Origin: Clostridia bacterium
GTDB taxonomy: Bacteria > Bacillota > Peptococcia > DRI-13 > UBA5745
Length of the DNA stretch: 63,615 nt
NCBI GenBank assembly: GCA_018434325.1
Contig: JAHDPO010000020.1
Coordinates: forward strand, 1-63,615
Direction: 5' to 3'
The first letter of the stretch is position 1. The number at the start of each line of letters is the position of its first letter. This document shows, piece after piece, positions 8,050 to 17,030 of the stretch. The translations under genes were made by a program, and so were the position numbers. The notes beneath the pieces were generated by a model. It was not told where the DNA came from, did no database searches, and saw only the letters and a list, made by a program, of their open reading frames with translations.

Positions 8050-9939
8050 TTATTCCAGCTCGAAAGCGCCGGTATAAAGCTGATAATACTTGCCTTTTTC
8101 TTCGATAAGGCGCTGATGGCTGCCTCGCTCGATGATTTTGCCTTGCTCAAGCACCATGATCACATCGGAATTGCGAACCGTGGAAAGGCGGTGGGCTATT
8201 ACAAACACCGTCCGCCCTTTCATGAGGGCGTCCATGCCCCGCTGAACGATAGCCTCGGTACGGGTATCGATGGAGGAAGTGGCCTCATCCAAAATCATCA
8301 CCGGTGGGTCTGCCACCGCCGCCCGGGCAATGGCAATCAGCTGCCTTTGACCTTGGGAGAGGTTGCCGCCGTTGCCGGTAAGTATGGTCTGATACCCTTC
8401 CGGCAGCCTGGTGACGAAGTCATGGGCGCCGGTCAATTGAGCCGCAGCCACGCATTCCTCATCAGAAGCATTCAGCCTGCCGTAACGGATATTGTCCATA
8501 ACGGTGCCGCTGAACAAGTTGGTATCCTGAAGCACCATGCCCACAGCCCGCCGCAAATCGGATTTGCGGATCTTATTGATGTTGATGCCGTCGTAGCGTA
8601 TTTTGCCGTCGGCAATATCGTAAAAACGGTTCAGCAGATTGGTAATGGTAGTCTTGCCGGCCCCGGTGGCGCCGACGAAAGCCACCTTCTGCCCCGGCTC
8701 GGCAAACAATGTAATATTGTGGAGTACCGGCTTGTCGTTTTCGTAGCCGAAATCCACCTCTTGCATGCGTACATCGCCGGCCAGCCGCGTATAGCGTACC
8801 GTACCGTCGGCTAAAGGCTGCTTCCAGGCCCAAAGCCCCGTGCGTTCTGCGCATTCCATAAGAACGCCATCTTCTTCCCGGGCATTGACCAGGGTGATAA
8901 ATCCGTTGTCTTCCTCAGCTGCCTCATCAAGCACCGTAAAGATGCGGTCGGCGCCGGCCAGGCCCATAATTACCGCATTCACCTGCTGGGATACCTGGTT
9001 GATATTCCCCGAAAACTGACGGGTGATGTTTAGGAAGGGCACCACTACGCTGATGCTGAAAGCCAGGCCGGAAATACTCAGGTTGTTGACCTTGGTCAGA
9101 AGAAATATGCTGCCGGCCATGGCCACCGTAACGTAAATCAAGTTGCCGATATTGACAACAATGGGCGGCAGGATATTGGCAAAGGTATTGGCCTGCTCGG
9201 CATCGTGAAACAGCTGGTCATTGATAGCGTCAAAGTCCGCCTTGGCCGCCTCCTCATGGCAGAATACTTTTACGACCTTTTGGCCGTGCATCATTTCCTG
9301 AACGAAGCCCTCGGTTTTGCCGAGAGAGCGCTGCTGGCGCATAAAATATTTGGCTGAACTGCCGCCCAGCTTCTTGACCACAACCAGCATCAGGGCCATA
9401 CCGCTGATTACCACCATGGTCATCCAAAGGCTGTAGTAAAGCATAATGCTCAAAAGGGTCAGCACCGTCACCGCCGCGGACAAAAGCTGGGGCATGCTTT
9501 GCGAAATCAGCTGCCGCAGGGTATCGATGTCGTTGGTATAATGGCTCATAATATCGCCGTGGGGATGGCTGTCAAAAAAACGGATAGGCAGCCCCTGCAT
9601 TTTATGAAACAGCCGTTGCCGCATTTTTTTGAGGGAACCCTGGGTAATCACGGCCATGGCCCGGGTATAGGTAAGAGAGGAAGCCAGGGAAAGGACATAG
9701 AGCCCCGCCAGTATGGCGACCAGCCGAAAAATCTGCGGGCCTACCTGAGACCAGTCCCCCGCCGGATTCTGTTCCAGCACGGCGATGACCTTCTGCATGA
9801 ACACCGAGGGAATAGAGGAAACCGCCGCCGTAAACAAGATGCAGAAAAGCACCAGGGGCAGCGCCACCGGGTAAAACTCAAACAGCATTTTTAAAAGCCG
9901 TTTTAACGTATCTTTTTTGAATATGGAGCCCTGCTTCAC
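8050..9939 (-). CDS. ABC exporter, ATPase-permease subunit with consensus ATP site
   Basis: A 629-residue half-transporter: six-helix exporter domain in the first ~330 residues, then a nucleotide-binding domain with Walker A GATGAGKT, Q-loop, signature LSQGQRQ, Walker B VMILDEATSS with the catalytic glutamate, and the switch His in IAHRLSTV. About 65 unusual residues sit between permease and Walker A. It starts with GTG overlapping the stop of the upstream gene (GTGA), so the two halves are co-translated and most likely form a heterodimeric multidrug-type exporter. The upstream marR gene suggests ligand-responsive expression. Substrate unknown. Confidence 0.9.
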   Translation of the reverse strand: MKQGSIFKKDTLKRLLKMLFEFYPVALPLVLFCILFTAAVSSIPSVFMQKVIAVLEQNPAGDWSQVGPQIFRLVAILAGLYVLSLASSLTYTRAMAVITQGSLKKMRQRLFHKMQGLPIRFFDSHPHGDIMSHYTNDIDTLRQLISQSMPQLLSAAVTVLTLLSIMLYYSLWMTMVVISGMALMLVVVKKLGGSSAKYFMRQQRSLGKTEGFVQEMMHGQKVVKVFCHEEAAKADFDAINDQLFHDAEQANTFANILPPIVVNIGNLIYVTVAMAGSIFLLTKVNNLSISGLAFSISVVVPFLNITRQFSGNINQVSQQVNAVIMGLAGADRIFTVLDEAAEEDNGFITLVNAREEDGVLMECAERTGLWAWKQPLADGTVRYTRLAGDVRMQEVDFGYENDKPVLHNITLFAEPGQKVAFVGATGAGKTTITNLLNRFYDIADGKIRYDGININKIRKSDLRRAVGMVLQDTNLFSGTVMDNIRYGRLNASDEECVAAAQLTGAHDFVTRLPEGYQTILTGNGGNLSQGQRQLIAIARAAVADPPVMILDEATSSIDTRTEAIVQRGMDALMKGRTVFVIAHRLSTVRNSDVIMVLEQGKIIERGSHQRLIEEKGKYYQLYTGAFELE

Positions 9940-11675
9940 TGACTGTCACCCGCCTTGTTTTGAGAATCGTAAACCTCCCGGTAAATTTCACTGCTTGCCA
10001 AAAGCTCCTCATGAGTGCCCACAGCTATAATTCTGCCCTTGTCCATCAGCACAATGCGGTCGGCATCCTGTACTGAGGCGATGCGCTGAGCGATAATCAG
10101 CTTGGTGGTTTCGGGAATATACTCCCGAAAGGCCTGGCGGATTTTGGCGTCGGTTTGGGTATCGACGGCGCTGGTGGAATCGTCCAGAATGAGGATTTTC
10201 GGCTTCTTCAAAAGAGCCCGGGCAATGCAAAGCCGCTGTTTTTGGCCGCCGGAAACGTTGGTGCCCCCCTGCTCGATATACGTATCGTAGCCCTGGGGAA
10301 AACGGGAAATGAAATCGTCGGCCTGAGCCAACCGGCAGGCCTCCTGCAGCTCTTCGTCGCTGGCCTGGGGATTGCCCCAGCGCAGATTTTCTTTAATCGT
10401 ACCGGAAAACAGCAGATTATTCTGCAGCACCACGGCCACCTGATTGCGCAGCGCCTCAATGTCATAGGCCCGCACATCCAGACCTCCCACCTGCACCGAC
10501 CCCTCCGTAGCATCGTAAAGACGGGGAATCAGTTGAACCAGCGAGGTTTTTGAGGCTCCCGTGCCGCCCAGAATACCGACGGTTTCCCCGGAATTGATGT
10601 GTAAATTAATATTTTGGAGCACCATCAGCTCGGCATTATCAGAATAGCGGAAGCCCGCATCCACAAAATCAATGGAGCCGTCCTTCACCTCAGCAGCGGG
10701 GGCAGCGGGATTGGTCAGCGTGCTTTTTTCCTGCAATACCTCGGCAATACGGCGGGTGGATTCATCGGCTATGGTAATCATTACGAAAACCATAGAGAGC
10801 ATCATCAGACTCATCAGTATCTGAAAGCTGTATACCATCAGGGAGGAAAGCTGGCCTACGTTGAAATTGAGCCCCTGGGTAGTGATGATCACATAGGAGC
10901 CAAAGGTCAGGATGAACACCATATTGACATACAGGCAAAACTGCATCATCGGCGCATTGAAGGCCAGAATCTTCTCCGCTCTGGTAAATTCCAGGCGCAC
11001 TTCTTCGGCAGCCTTTTCAAACTTCTGCTTTTCATAATCTTCCCGCACGAAGGATTTCACCACGCGAATACCCTGGATATTCTCTTGGATGGAACCATTC
11101 AGGTCATCATATCTGCGGAAGACCCTTTTGAAGATAGGAAAAGCCTTGCGGATAATCAGGAAGAGGCCCAGAGCCAGGAAGGGCACCACCGCCACAAAAA
11201 TGAAGGCCAGCCGGCCGCCCATGATAAAGGCCATGACAATGGCGAAAACCAGCATCAGCGGACTTCTGATGGCCGTGCGGATAATCATCATGTAGGCATT
11301 TTGCACGTTGCTCACATCGGTAGTCAGCCTGGTTACCAGAGAGGACGAGGAGAAACGGTCGATATTGCCGAAGGAAAAGGATTGAATGCTGTAAAACATA
11401 TCTTTGCGGAGATTGCGGGCAAAACCGCTTGCCGCCGTGGCACAGGCCGTACCTGCCATCCTGCCGAAGGTCAGGGAAAAAGCGGCCATTACTAAAAGCA
11501 GCAGCCCATATCGCAAAATAACATCGATACCGCAGCCTGCCTTGATCTGATTGACCAGGTAAGCAGTGATAAAGGGAATGATACACTCGATCACAACCTC
11601 CATTGACACGAAAGCCGGCGCCAAAATCGAAGGCTTTTTAAACTCCCTTAAACTTTTTAATAGGATTTTCCACAT
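9936..11675 (-). CDS. ABC exporter, ATPase-permease subunit with degenerate ATP site
   Basis: Partner half-transporter of the gene at 8050. The permease domain covers roughly the first 320 residues; the nucleotide-binding domain has Walker A GGTGASKT, in which Ser replaces the usual third Gly, signature VSGGQKQR and Walker B ILILDDSTSA. The residue after the Walker B aspartate is Asp instead of the catalytic Glu, and the switch position reads IAQRIAS with Gln instead of His. Such substitutions mark the non-hydrolysing site of heterodimeric exporters of the TM287/288, BmrCD or LmrCD kind. I prefer the ATG at 11675 (MWKILLKSL) over an upstream ATG at 11723, since GAGGAG falls between them, though its 13-base spacing is long. 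Confidence 0.9.
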   Translation of the reverse strand: MWKILLKSLREFKKPSILAPAFVSMEVVIECIIPFITAYLVNQIKAGCGIDVILRYGLLLLVMAAFSLTFGRMAGTACATAASGFARNLRKDMFYSIQSFSFGNIDRFSSSSLVTRLTTDVSNVQNAYMMIIRTAIRSPLMLVFAIVMAFIMGGRLAFIFVAVVPFLALGLFLIIRKAFPIFKRVFRRYDDLNGSIQENIQGIRVVKSFVREDYEKQKFEKAAEEVRLEFTRAEKILAFNAPMMQFCLYVNMVFILTFGSYVIITTQGLNFNVGQLSSLMVYSFQILMSLMMLSMVFVMITIADESTRRIAEVLQEKSTLTNPAAPAAEVKDGSIDFVDAGFRYSDNAELMVLQNINLHINSGETVGILGGTGASKTSLVQLIPRLYDATEGSVQVGGLDVRAYDIEALRNQVAVVLQNNLLFSGTIKENLRWGNPQASDEELQEACRLAQADDFISRFPQGYDTYIEQGGTNVSGGQKQRLCIARALLKKPKILILDDSTSAVDTQTDAKIRQAFREYIPETTKLIIAQRIASVQDADRIVLMDKGRIIAVGTHEELLASSEIYREVYDSQNKAGDSQ

Positions 11676-11793
11676 TGCGTTAACTTTGCTCCTCTTTAAC
11701 GGCGGGATTTGGCTGCCCGCCACCCGTATTTTTATAATCTTGCAGTACGCATTAGCTTGCAGTATGCATCGTCACGTATTATCTTGGCAATTC

Positions 11794-12246
11794 TCAGTAG
11801 GAATCATCCGCCCCTGCTGAAAAGAGGGGGTCGGCTTTGAGAAAATCCAAGTGCCCCACCAGTTTTGCTAAAATTTCGCCGAGCTCCGCCTTTTCCCGCA
11901 GGCTCAAGCATTCAAACATCCGCTCAAGAGTGCGGTGATAATGTTCTTTTACCTGGAGGGCCATGGCTTTGCCCCCGGGCGTAAGCGCCAGCATTACCTG
12001 CCGCTTATCATCCTGATTTTTTTTGCGCTCCACTAAGGCTGCATCCTCCATTTTCTGGAGAATCTCGCTTAATGAGCCGGAGCTGATGTCCAGGATGTCC
12101 TGAAGCTCCTTTTGGGTAAGACCCGGCCACCTTAAAAGCGTCACGAGAATACGGCGCTGTCCGGCTTTGCCGCCGGTCTGATAATAAAGAAAATGGGAGC
12201 AGGCCCTTAAATGATTGGCCAGTGTATGCTCCTGCAGTATTTCCAC
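11794..12246 (-). CDS. MarR family transcriptional regulator
   Basis: A winged-helix repressor of about 150 residues. The HTH covers LTQKELQDILDISSGSLSEILQKMEDAALVERKK, followed by the wing residues DDKRQVMLALTPGG, the signature of the family. I chose GTG at 12246 because AGAGGTG lies six bases upstream; a longer in-frame start at 12291 has no such site. It is the first gene of an operon with the two ABC exporter halves and probably represses it together with itself through the palindrome at 12287-12301. Confidence 0.88.
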   Translation of the reverse strand: MEILQEHTLANHLRACSHFLYYQTGGKAGQRRILVTLLRWPGLTQKELQDILDISSGSLSEILQKMEDAALVERKKNQDDKRQVMLALTPGGKAMALQVKEHYHRTLERMFECLSLREKAELGEILAKLVGHLDFLKADPLFSAGADDSY

Positions 12247-12268
12247 ATTATTCACCTCTTTTTCACTC

Positions 12269-12301
12269 TGCACCAAGATGCTGGGTACCAAGATATTTGG
12301 T
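12269..12301 (-). promoter_or_regulatory. Probable MarR operator
   Basis: ACCAA-GATAT-TTGGT at 12287-12301 is a perfect inverted repeat with a five-base centre, and ACCAAGAT occurs again at 12272-12279. On the minus strand the palindrome lies just downstream of a possible -10 (TAAAATATAG) and upstream of the marR start, the usual place for an autoregulatory MarR site. Confidence 0.5.
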
Positions 12302-13039
12302 GCCGAGCTATATTTTACCGCAGAAGTTGCCCCAGGGCAATAGGCAAATGCCCGCCAAAATCTTGAAATGCTACGGAAAGGCTTCGAAGCCGGGGGAGAT
12401 GCCCTGCGGCAAGGTGGAAAATGATTCGAAATGCTTTGGCGCCCTGGGCTTGGGAGCCCAACTTTTTGTCCGCACCTTCAAATGAGCAAAATTGCAGGTT
12501 TAAAGTGTGCTGTTTAGATAAAATAGCGGACATATCCTGACAGCGACACTAAATACAGCCAGATGCAGCCGATAATCGGCCGATGAGCAGTGTCCGGACA
12601 CTTTAAACTTGCAATTTTGCTCATTTTTCAATGGTATCGATTTCAGGAGGGGGACTGGGCAAATGCTCAAAATTGCAGATTTTCCCCCCGCATTAGGGCA
12701 AAATGCTCAAAAATGCAGATTTTCCCCCATTGCGGCCGTGGTAAGTGTAAACTAACTGGTTGGAATGTTAGGCTTTGGCTGCCAAACCATTGATTTGGAC
12801 AGGGTTTTAATCTGAAAAAAGGTGGGATTGTTGTTTTTACAACGAAATGGGGTGTAAAATCTGCAATTTTGCACATCTTGGCGATGGGGACTTTCTTACG
12901 GGCGGGAAGAGAAGCACATAAAGCGACGGTACGAATCTGCACATTCTAAAATGTACAAAATCCATACCGTCGTTTCAAAGTGTAACAGCACATGAAGTTG
13001 CGAACAACGTGTTCAAAATACCGTTAACAATCGAGGCCT
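12302..13039. other. Non-coding, repeat-rich gap between marR and the collagen gene
   Basis: About 740 bases without a convincing gene. Besides the MITE-like element it holds three further copies of a related motif, AAATCTGCAATTTTG or its complement, at about 12668-12688, 12702-12724 and 12856-12872, the first two next to runs of C or G. A possible hairpin pairs AAGCGACGGTA (12921-12931) with TACCGTCGTTT (12965-12975), downstream of the collagen stop. Small open frames here are built from these repeats and look spurious. Confidence 0.6.
12480..12626. mobile_element. MITE-like element, copy 1
   Basis: The ends form a 28-bp inverted repeat with one mismatch: the left end begins AATGAGCAAAATTGCA and the right end finishes TGCAATTTTGCTCATT, each with an inner TTTAAAGTGT or its complement. 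The 145-bp interior holds ACTAAATACAGCC and GCCGATAATCGGC and contains no coding frame. A second copy in the opposite orientation is at 31939-32075. Size, inverted ends and absence of a transposase fit a miniature inverted-repeat element; a hairpin-forming RNA element is the alternative. Confidence 0.6.
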
Positions 13040-14125
13040 TTAATTGCTTAACTGAACGATAGTCAAAGAACGATTCATATACCCTAATATAGGGAAATCG
13101 GTAAGGATACTTACTCCTACTTCATCTGCTGCCGTTAAACTGGCTTGCACAACAAACGTTGAGCTGCTTCTATTGGATATCTTGAAAAAGGTAGTGGTAT
13201 CTCCAAAAATCGGGGTGCCGTTGACGGTAATAATCGCATTGAGATATGGCTGATCCGGATCCGGGTCGGTAGTGGCCTCAGCGTTAATGGATATCGTTAT
13301 TTGATAAATTCCGCTTTCGCTGACCACTAATTCATTGCCCGATAAGCTAACGGTAATGCCCGATAAAGGTCCGACCACACTAAATGGCACAGGCGTAAAC
13401 GTTGCTCCGGGTGTTTCTACGCTACCGCCTCTCAAAGATCCATAGGCCAAAACGACTTCACCGTCGGCGCCGGTAGGACCTGTGGGACCGGTTGCACCAT
13501 CGGCGCCTGTGGCACCAGTGGGGCCGGTAGGGCCGGTTGCACCGTCAGCGCCTGTGGTGCCGGTAGGGCCGGTTGGACCGGTTGCACCGTCAGCGCCTGT
13601 GGCTCCAGTGGGGCCGGTAGGGCCAGTTGCACCGTCAGCGCCAGTTGCACCGGTTGCGCCCGCGGCACCGGCTGGGCCGGTGGCTCCCGTGGTGCCGGTT
13701 GATCCCGCAGCGCCAGTTGCGCCCGCAGCACCGGCTGGGCCGGTTGCGCCAGTTGCGCCCGCAGCACCGGCTGGGCCGGTTGCGCCAGTTGCTCCCGTGG
13801 CACCAGTTGCTCCCGTGGCACCAGTTGCTCCCGTGGCACCAGTTGCGCCGGTTGCACCCGCGGCACCGGCTGGACCGGTCGCACCAGTTGCGCCAGTTGC
13901 GCCAGTTGCGCCAGTTGCGCCAGTTGCGCCAGTTGCGCCAGTTGCGCCAGTTGCGCCAGTTGCGCCAGTTGCGCCAGTTGCGCCCGTGGCGCCAGTCGGA
14001 CCGGTTGCACCGTCAGTGCCTGGAGGGCCTGGAGGACCAACTCTACCCCGTGGCCCCGTCGGCCCCACGCAGCAACAACAAGGGGGGCATGGGTGTCGGT
14101 TGTCACAATCAAACATACTTATCAT
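13040..14125 (-). CDS. BclA-like collagen-repeat surface protein
   Basis: The 361-residue product has a cysteine-rich N-terminus (CPPCCCC near residues 14-20), then about 200 residues of Gly-X-Y collagen repeats dominated by Gly-Ala-Thr and Gly-Pro-Thr, then a ~130-residue C-terminal beta domain (from about [13 protein letters not shown]) resembling the TNF-like jelly roll of BclA-type exosporium glycoproteins. Gly-X-Thr repeats are commonly O-glycosylated. The repeat DNA includes 11 perfect 9-bp units, so length may vary between strains. Two ATGs are possible; the inner one (MFDCDN, 14116) has better spacing from AGGTG. A role on the spore or cell surface is inferred. Confidence 0.85.
   Translation of the reverse strand: MISMFDCDNRHPCPPCCCCVGPTGPRGRVGPPGPPGTDGATGPTGATGATGATGATGATGATGATGATGATGATGATGATGATGPAGAAGATGATGATGATGATGATGATGATGATGPAGAAGATGATGPAGAAGATGAAGSTGTTGATGPAGAAGATGATGADGATGPTGPTGATGADGATGPTGPTGTTGADGATGPTGPTGATGADGATGPTGPTGADGEVVLAYGSLRGGSVETPGATFTPVPFSVVGPLSGITVSLSGNELVVSESGIYQITISINAEATTDPDPDQPYLNAIITVNGTPIFGDTTTFFKISNRSSSTFVVQASLTAADEVGVSILTDFPILGYMNRSLTIVQLSN
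13887..13985 (-). repeat. Eleven perfect 9-bp tandem repeats coding Gly-Ala-Thr
   Basis: The unit GTTGCGCCA repeats 11 times without change on the plus strand (GGC GCA ACT on the coding strand). Identical short units prone to slippage suggest in-frame expansion and contraction of the collagen stalk. Confidence 0.9.
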
Positions 14126-14187
14126 GTCACCTTATATGATATTAGTAACCATTCCTCCATCCATTGATAGAGGGAACGATCCTATAA

Positions 14188-14217
14188 TAAGTTATGATGA
14201 ATGGTGTATAAATGTCC
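14188..14217 (-). promoter_or_regulatory. Possible sigma-K-type promoter of the collagen gene
   Basis: On the minus strand, CATAACTTA at 14196-14188 matches the sigma-K -10 pattern CATAnnnTA, and a GGACA -35-like segment lies 17 bases upstream (14217-14213). A late mother-cell promoter would suit an exosporium protein. The short consensus makes chance matches likely. Confidence 0.35.
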
Positions 14218-14261
14218 CTTCCATAACGGTGGCGGTTAATGCGCTTCAGGGCATTGCCCCT

Positions 14262-14304
14262 AAAAAAGATAGATACCATGCAGGCCAAGCCGCATGGTAT
14301 CTAT
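14262..14304 (-). terminator. Rho-independent terminator after tRNA-Ser
   Basis: A perfect 13-bp stem (ATAGATACCATGC with GCATGGTATCTAT) around a 10-base loop is followed, on the minus strand, by CTTTTTTAGG. It lies 17 bases beyond the 3' end of the tRNA. Confidence 0.85.
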
Positions 14305-14320
14305 ACACTGAAATTTTGTA

Positions 14321-14409
14321 CGGAGGAGAAGGGATTTGAACCCTTGCGCCGGCAAAACCGACCTACCGGATTTCGAATCCGGACCCTTCAGCCACTTGGG
14401 TACTCCCCC
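14321..14409 (-). tRNA. tRNA-Ser(CGA)
   Basis: The minus strand folds into a complete 89-base class II tRNA. The acceptor stem GGGGGAG pairs with CTCCTCC with one G-U, the anticodon stem CCGGA/TCCGG carries loop TTCGAAA giving anticodon CGA, a long variable arm pairs around GGTCGG/CCGGC, and the T arm AAGGG-TTCAAAT-CCCTT is canonical. The anticodon reads UCG serine codons. No CCA is encoded. A consensus promoter lies upstream and a strong terminator downstream, so it is a single-gene unit. Confidence 0.95.
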
Positions 14410-14456
14410 ATATGGTATTCGATTGTCCTCTGTTGATCAAGAAATGGACAGTGTTT

Positions 14457-14485
14457 ATCATACCTATTGATGCTGCCCCTGTCAA
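14457..14485 (-). promoter_or_regulatory. Consensus promoter for tRNA-Ser, TTGACA-17-TATGAT
   Basis: On the minus strand TTGACA (14485-14480) and TATGAT (14462-14457) are separated by exactly 17 bases and lie about 48 bases before the tRNA 5' end. The -35 also lies within an 8-bp hairpin (ATGCTGCC/GGCAGCAT), which may be incidental. Confidence 0.8.
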
Positions 14486-14633
14486 GAGGCAGCATGTAAT
14501 CATCGTAATCAGCGTAATCATCGTAATCGCCGATGACAATCTCGTCGGCCAGGTTGGCGTCAAGTTGTCGCCAGCTGCCGATAATTTGATTAGTTCCGGC
14601 CCGGCCCCAGCCCCCCAAAGGCAAGCGGCCGCT

Positions 14634-15488
14634 TCAAATAAACAACAGCAGACTTACGGCCATCACCATCATGCCGGCCACCAGGCCATAAATAGAAAGG
14701 TGGTGCTCGCCGTATTCCCGGGCTGCCGGCAGCAGCTCATCTAGAGAGATAAACACCATGATCCCGGCTACTCCCGCAAACAACAGGCCGTAGACCATGT
14801 CGTTCATGAAAGGCATCAAAATCAAATAACCGATGATAGCGCCAACGGGTTCGGACAAGCCGGAAGCAAAGGAATAGAGAAAAGCTTTCTTTTTGTCATT
14901 TGTTGCATAATAAATCGGCACAGAAACGGCTATGCCCTCGGGGATATTATGAATAGCGATAGCCACAACGATGGGAATAGCTAAAGAAGGCTCCTGCAAA
15001 GCGGAGACGAAGGTAGCCAGTCCTTCCGGAAAATTGTGAATGGCAATGGCCAGGGCCGTAAAAAGGCCTGTGCGCATAAGCTTGACTTCATTATTTTCAT
15101 TGCTTTGCGATTGCGACAAATCACAATCCTGTCCCCGGCTCAGCTCGCAGGCACGGACCAGCTCCTCCCGATTTTGAATCTCATGAGGGTTGTCTTTTTC
15201 GGGGATCAGCTTATCGATCACGCCGATTAGCAGCATGCCGCCGAAAAAGGCGGCTACGGTGGCTATCGCCCCCTGCTTATGGCCTAAGGCCGCCGACAGC
15301 GAGGCCTGGGCTTTGACGAAGATTTCGATCATTGATACGTAGATCATAACGCCGGCGGAAAACCCCAGGCTTACCGACAGGAACTTTTCGTTGGTTTTCT
15401 TTGTAAATAAGGAAATAGCGCTGCCGATGCCCGTGGAAAGGCCGGCAAAGGCAGTCATGGCCAAAGCCATCCATATATTGCCGTTCAA
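14634..15488 (-). CDS. zupT: ZIP family metal transporter (ZupT-like)
   Basis: A multi-pass divalent metal importer. The two diagnostic metal-binding helices are present: [14 protein letters not shown] and [15 protein letters not shown], matching the HN(F/I)PEG pairs of bacterial ZupT. A cytoplasmic loop rich in charged residues lies between helices 3 and 4, as usual. Length is about 285 residues from the TTG at 15488 ([11 protein letters not shown]), which I favour over an ATG at 15548 although its ribosome site is poor; an ATG at 15470 is another choice. ZupT proteins take up Zn and other divalent ions at the cytoplasmic membrane. Confidence 0.88.
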   Translation of the reverse strand: MNGNIWMALAMTAFAGLSTGIGSAISLFTKKTNEKFLSVSLGFSAGVMIYVSMIEIFVKAQASLSAALGHKQGAIATVAAFFGGMLLIGVIDKLIPEKDNPHEIQNREELVRACELSRGQDCDLSQSQSNENNEVKLMRTGLFTALAIAIHNFPEGLATFVSALQEPSLAIPIVVAIAIHNIPEGIAVSVPIYYATNDKKKAFLYSFASGLSEPVGAIIGYLILMPFMNDMVYGLLFAGVAGIMVFISLDELLPAAREYGEHHLSIYGLVAGMMVMAVSLLLFI

Positions 15489-15568
15489 TTCTTCGCCCCC
15501 AATCGTGAAATGCGATATTCTATCAATAAAAATACTATATCCGGTCAAAAAATGCTATATACAGAATG

Positions 15569-16372
15569 TTATATACAGAAGTGCATAAAGCGCAGAACAT
15601 CCCAAAAATCTTGCGCAGTAAATTTGACTGTTCTACTGTCCGGCCGCTCTGCTCCGGGGTATACGGCGGCAAAGGCGGCTTTGGCATGGCTGGCATAGCG
15701 GACGATCATTTCAAAACTTTCGGGCATAGAGACTTGGCAGCTGCGCCAATCCCCGGCCAAAGCCTGCTCCATGCTTTGACGGATTGCGGATATTGCCAGC
15801 TCCGGGTGGTCGCTGGTGGTGGAATTGTCTTTACCCTCCAGCACCGGCACCGCAGTAATAGCAGGAATCATTGCCTTAGCCTGACGGCAGACGGCGGCGT
15901 CGCCGCTGATAAAAACTACGGGGATTCCCAGCAGGCCGGCGGCATAGCTGTTAACCGTGAATTCGCTGGCAGCCTCGCCATTGATGGTCAGGCTGTCAAC
16001 GGTGGTCGCAAAGGAGTGAGCCAAGGGGCTGCCCTGGCAGCCGGCGGCGGCATGGTAGCCGGTAAAAGCCACGGCGTCGGCGCCGTTTTGCAGGCCCGCC
16101 ATCATCGACCAGCCGTCGCTGCTCCAGCCCCGGATCAGCTTTGTCCCTTTAGGCAGCAGCCCGGGAATTATGTTGCGGGCTGTATCGTGGGCATCCTTGA
16201 CCAAAACCTCCGTAAAGCCGGCGTTCAAGGCCCCTTCGCAGGCGGCTGCCACTTCCTTCGTCATCTGCTCCTGAAAATAAGCGCTCCAATAAACGCTTTT
16301 TTCCTGGTAGGTCTCTTCCCAGGCGGTGATGCCGCAGGTGCCTTCAATATCGCTGGAGATGAATAGTTTCAT
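15569..16372 (-). CDS. dppA: M55 family D-aminopeptidase (DppA-like)
   Basis: The protein begins MKLFISSDIEGTCGI, where the SxDxEG motif supplies zinc ligands of M55 peptidases, and has the expected D-A-H in KDAHDTARNI (about residues 59-68), the HSFATTVDSLTING segment, and the conserved N/S-rich core around AAGLLGIPVVFISGD. Bacillus DppA forms a decameric zinc enzyme that trims D-Ala-containing peptides, as in peptidoglycan recycling. ATG 16372 is preceded by AAAAGGGGG; a TTG nine bases upstream is in frame. It is 81 bases upstream of zupT on the same strand. Confidence 0.85.
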   Translation of the reverse strand: MKLFISSDIEGTCGITAWEETYQEKSVYWSAYFQEQMTKEVAAACEGALNAGFTEVLVKDAHDTARNIIPGLLPKGTKLIRGWSSDGWSMMAGLQNGADAVAFTGYHAAAGCQGSPLAHSFATTVDSLTINGEAASEFTVNSYAAGLLGIPVVFISGDAAVCRQAKAMIPAITAVPVLEGKDNSTTSDHPELAISAIRQSMEQALAGDWRSCQVSMPESFEMIVRYASHAKAAFAAVYPGAERPDSRTVKFTAQDFWDVLRFMHFCI

Positions 16373-16452
16373 GAATCCCAAGCCCCCTTTTCCTGTAGGT
16401 TGAATCTATTAGATTGAATCTATGCCGGTAACACCGGCATGATGTGTTGGCA

Positions 16453-16944
16453 TTATTGCACCCGGCCGGTACGTTTGCCGCTAAAAAAATCCTGCAGCAG
16501 AGCCAGGGACTCTTCCATCATTAAACCGCTGCGGATAGCGACATCGTGATCGAAGCCGGGAAATTGGGCTAAATTAAGCAGGGAGCCGCAGGCGCCCAGT
16601 CTGGGATCATCCAGGCCGTAGACCACTTGCAAGAGTTTGGCCTGCACGATGGCAGAGGCGCACATCGGGCAAGGCTCCAGCGTTACATACATTTCGGCGC
16701 CGGTCAGCCGCCAGCTGCCTATGGTCTGGCCGGCTTGACGCAGAGCCAGGATCTCGGCATGGCCGCTGGGGTCATGGCAGGCTTCCCGCTGATTGTGGCC
16801 CCGGCCGATGATCTTGCCTTCTTTCACGATGACGGCTCCTACCGGCACGTCTCCCTGCTCCAGTGCCAGGTGGGCTTCCGCTAGGGCCTCCTGCATCCAC
16901 AGTCTTTGCAACGCAGTGAAGGCGGTGGGTTTTTCCTGTATCAT
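16453..16944 (-). CDS. tadA: tRNA adenosine(34) deaminase TadA
   Basis: Deaminates A34 to inosine in the tRNA-Arg(ACG) anticodon. The zinc-deaminase motifs HAEILALRQA and PCPMCASAIVQAK are complete: His and Glu of the HAE and the two Cys of PCxxC. The tail RSGLMMEESLALLQDFFSGKR is the characteristic TadA C-terminal helix that contacts the tRNA. A length of 163 residues is normal. GGAG lies about 12 bases before the ATG. Confidence 0.93.
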   Translation of the reverse strand: MIQEKPTAFTALQRLWMQEALAEAHLALEQGDVPVGAVIVKEGKIIGRGHNQREACHDPSGHAEILALRQAGQTIGSWRLTGAEMYVTLEPCPMCASAIVQAKLLQVVYGLDDPRLGACGSLLNLAQFPGFDHDVAIRSGLMMEESLALLQDFFSGKRTGRVQ

Positions 16945-17030
16945 ATGGTATAATCGCTCCGATGGTATAAATTTCTTGCCTGACTCAAGCCCGCAAGGCT
17001 TTTGCCGGCCCCGCCCAAAGCGGAGAGAAT

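Noticed and set aside
12477-12631. TTCAA on both sides of the first MITE-like element as a target-site duplication
   Set aside because: The right TTCAA lies within sequence also conserved at 121-142, so it may belong to the element family.
13887-13985. Short regular repeats as a CRISPR array
   Set aside because: The units are 9-bp back-to-back repeats without spacers, in phase with a collagen reading frame.
13482-14339. Plus-strand frame rich in Val-Ala-Pro opposite the collagen gene
   Set aside because: It is the antisense reading of Gly-X-Y repeats; the coding strand has a start site, a Cys-rich leader and a BclA-like end.
14388-14624. Minus-strand frame of 78 codons with Asp-Tyr repeats
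   Set aside because: It runs into the tRNA-Ser gene and covers its promoter; no ribosome site.
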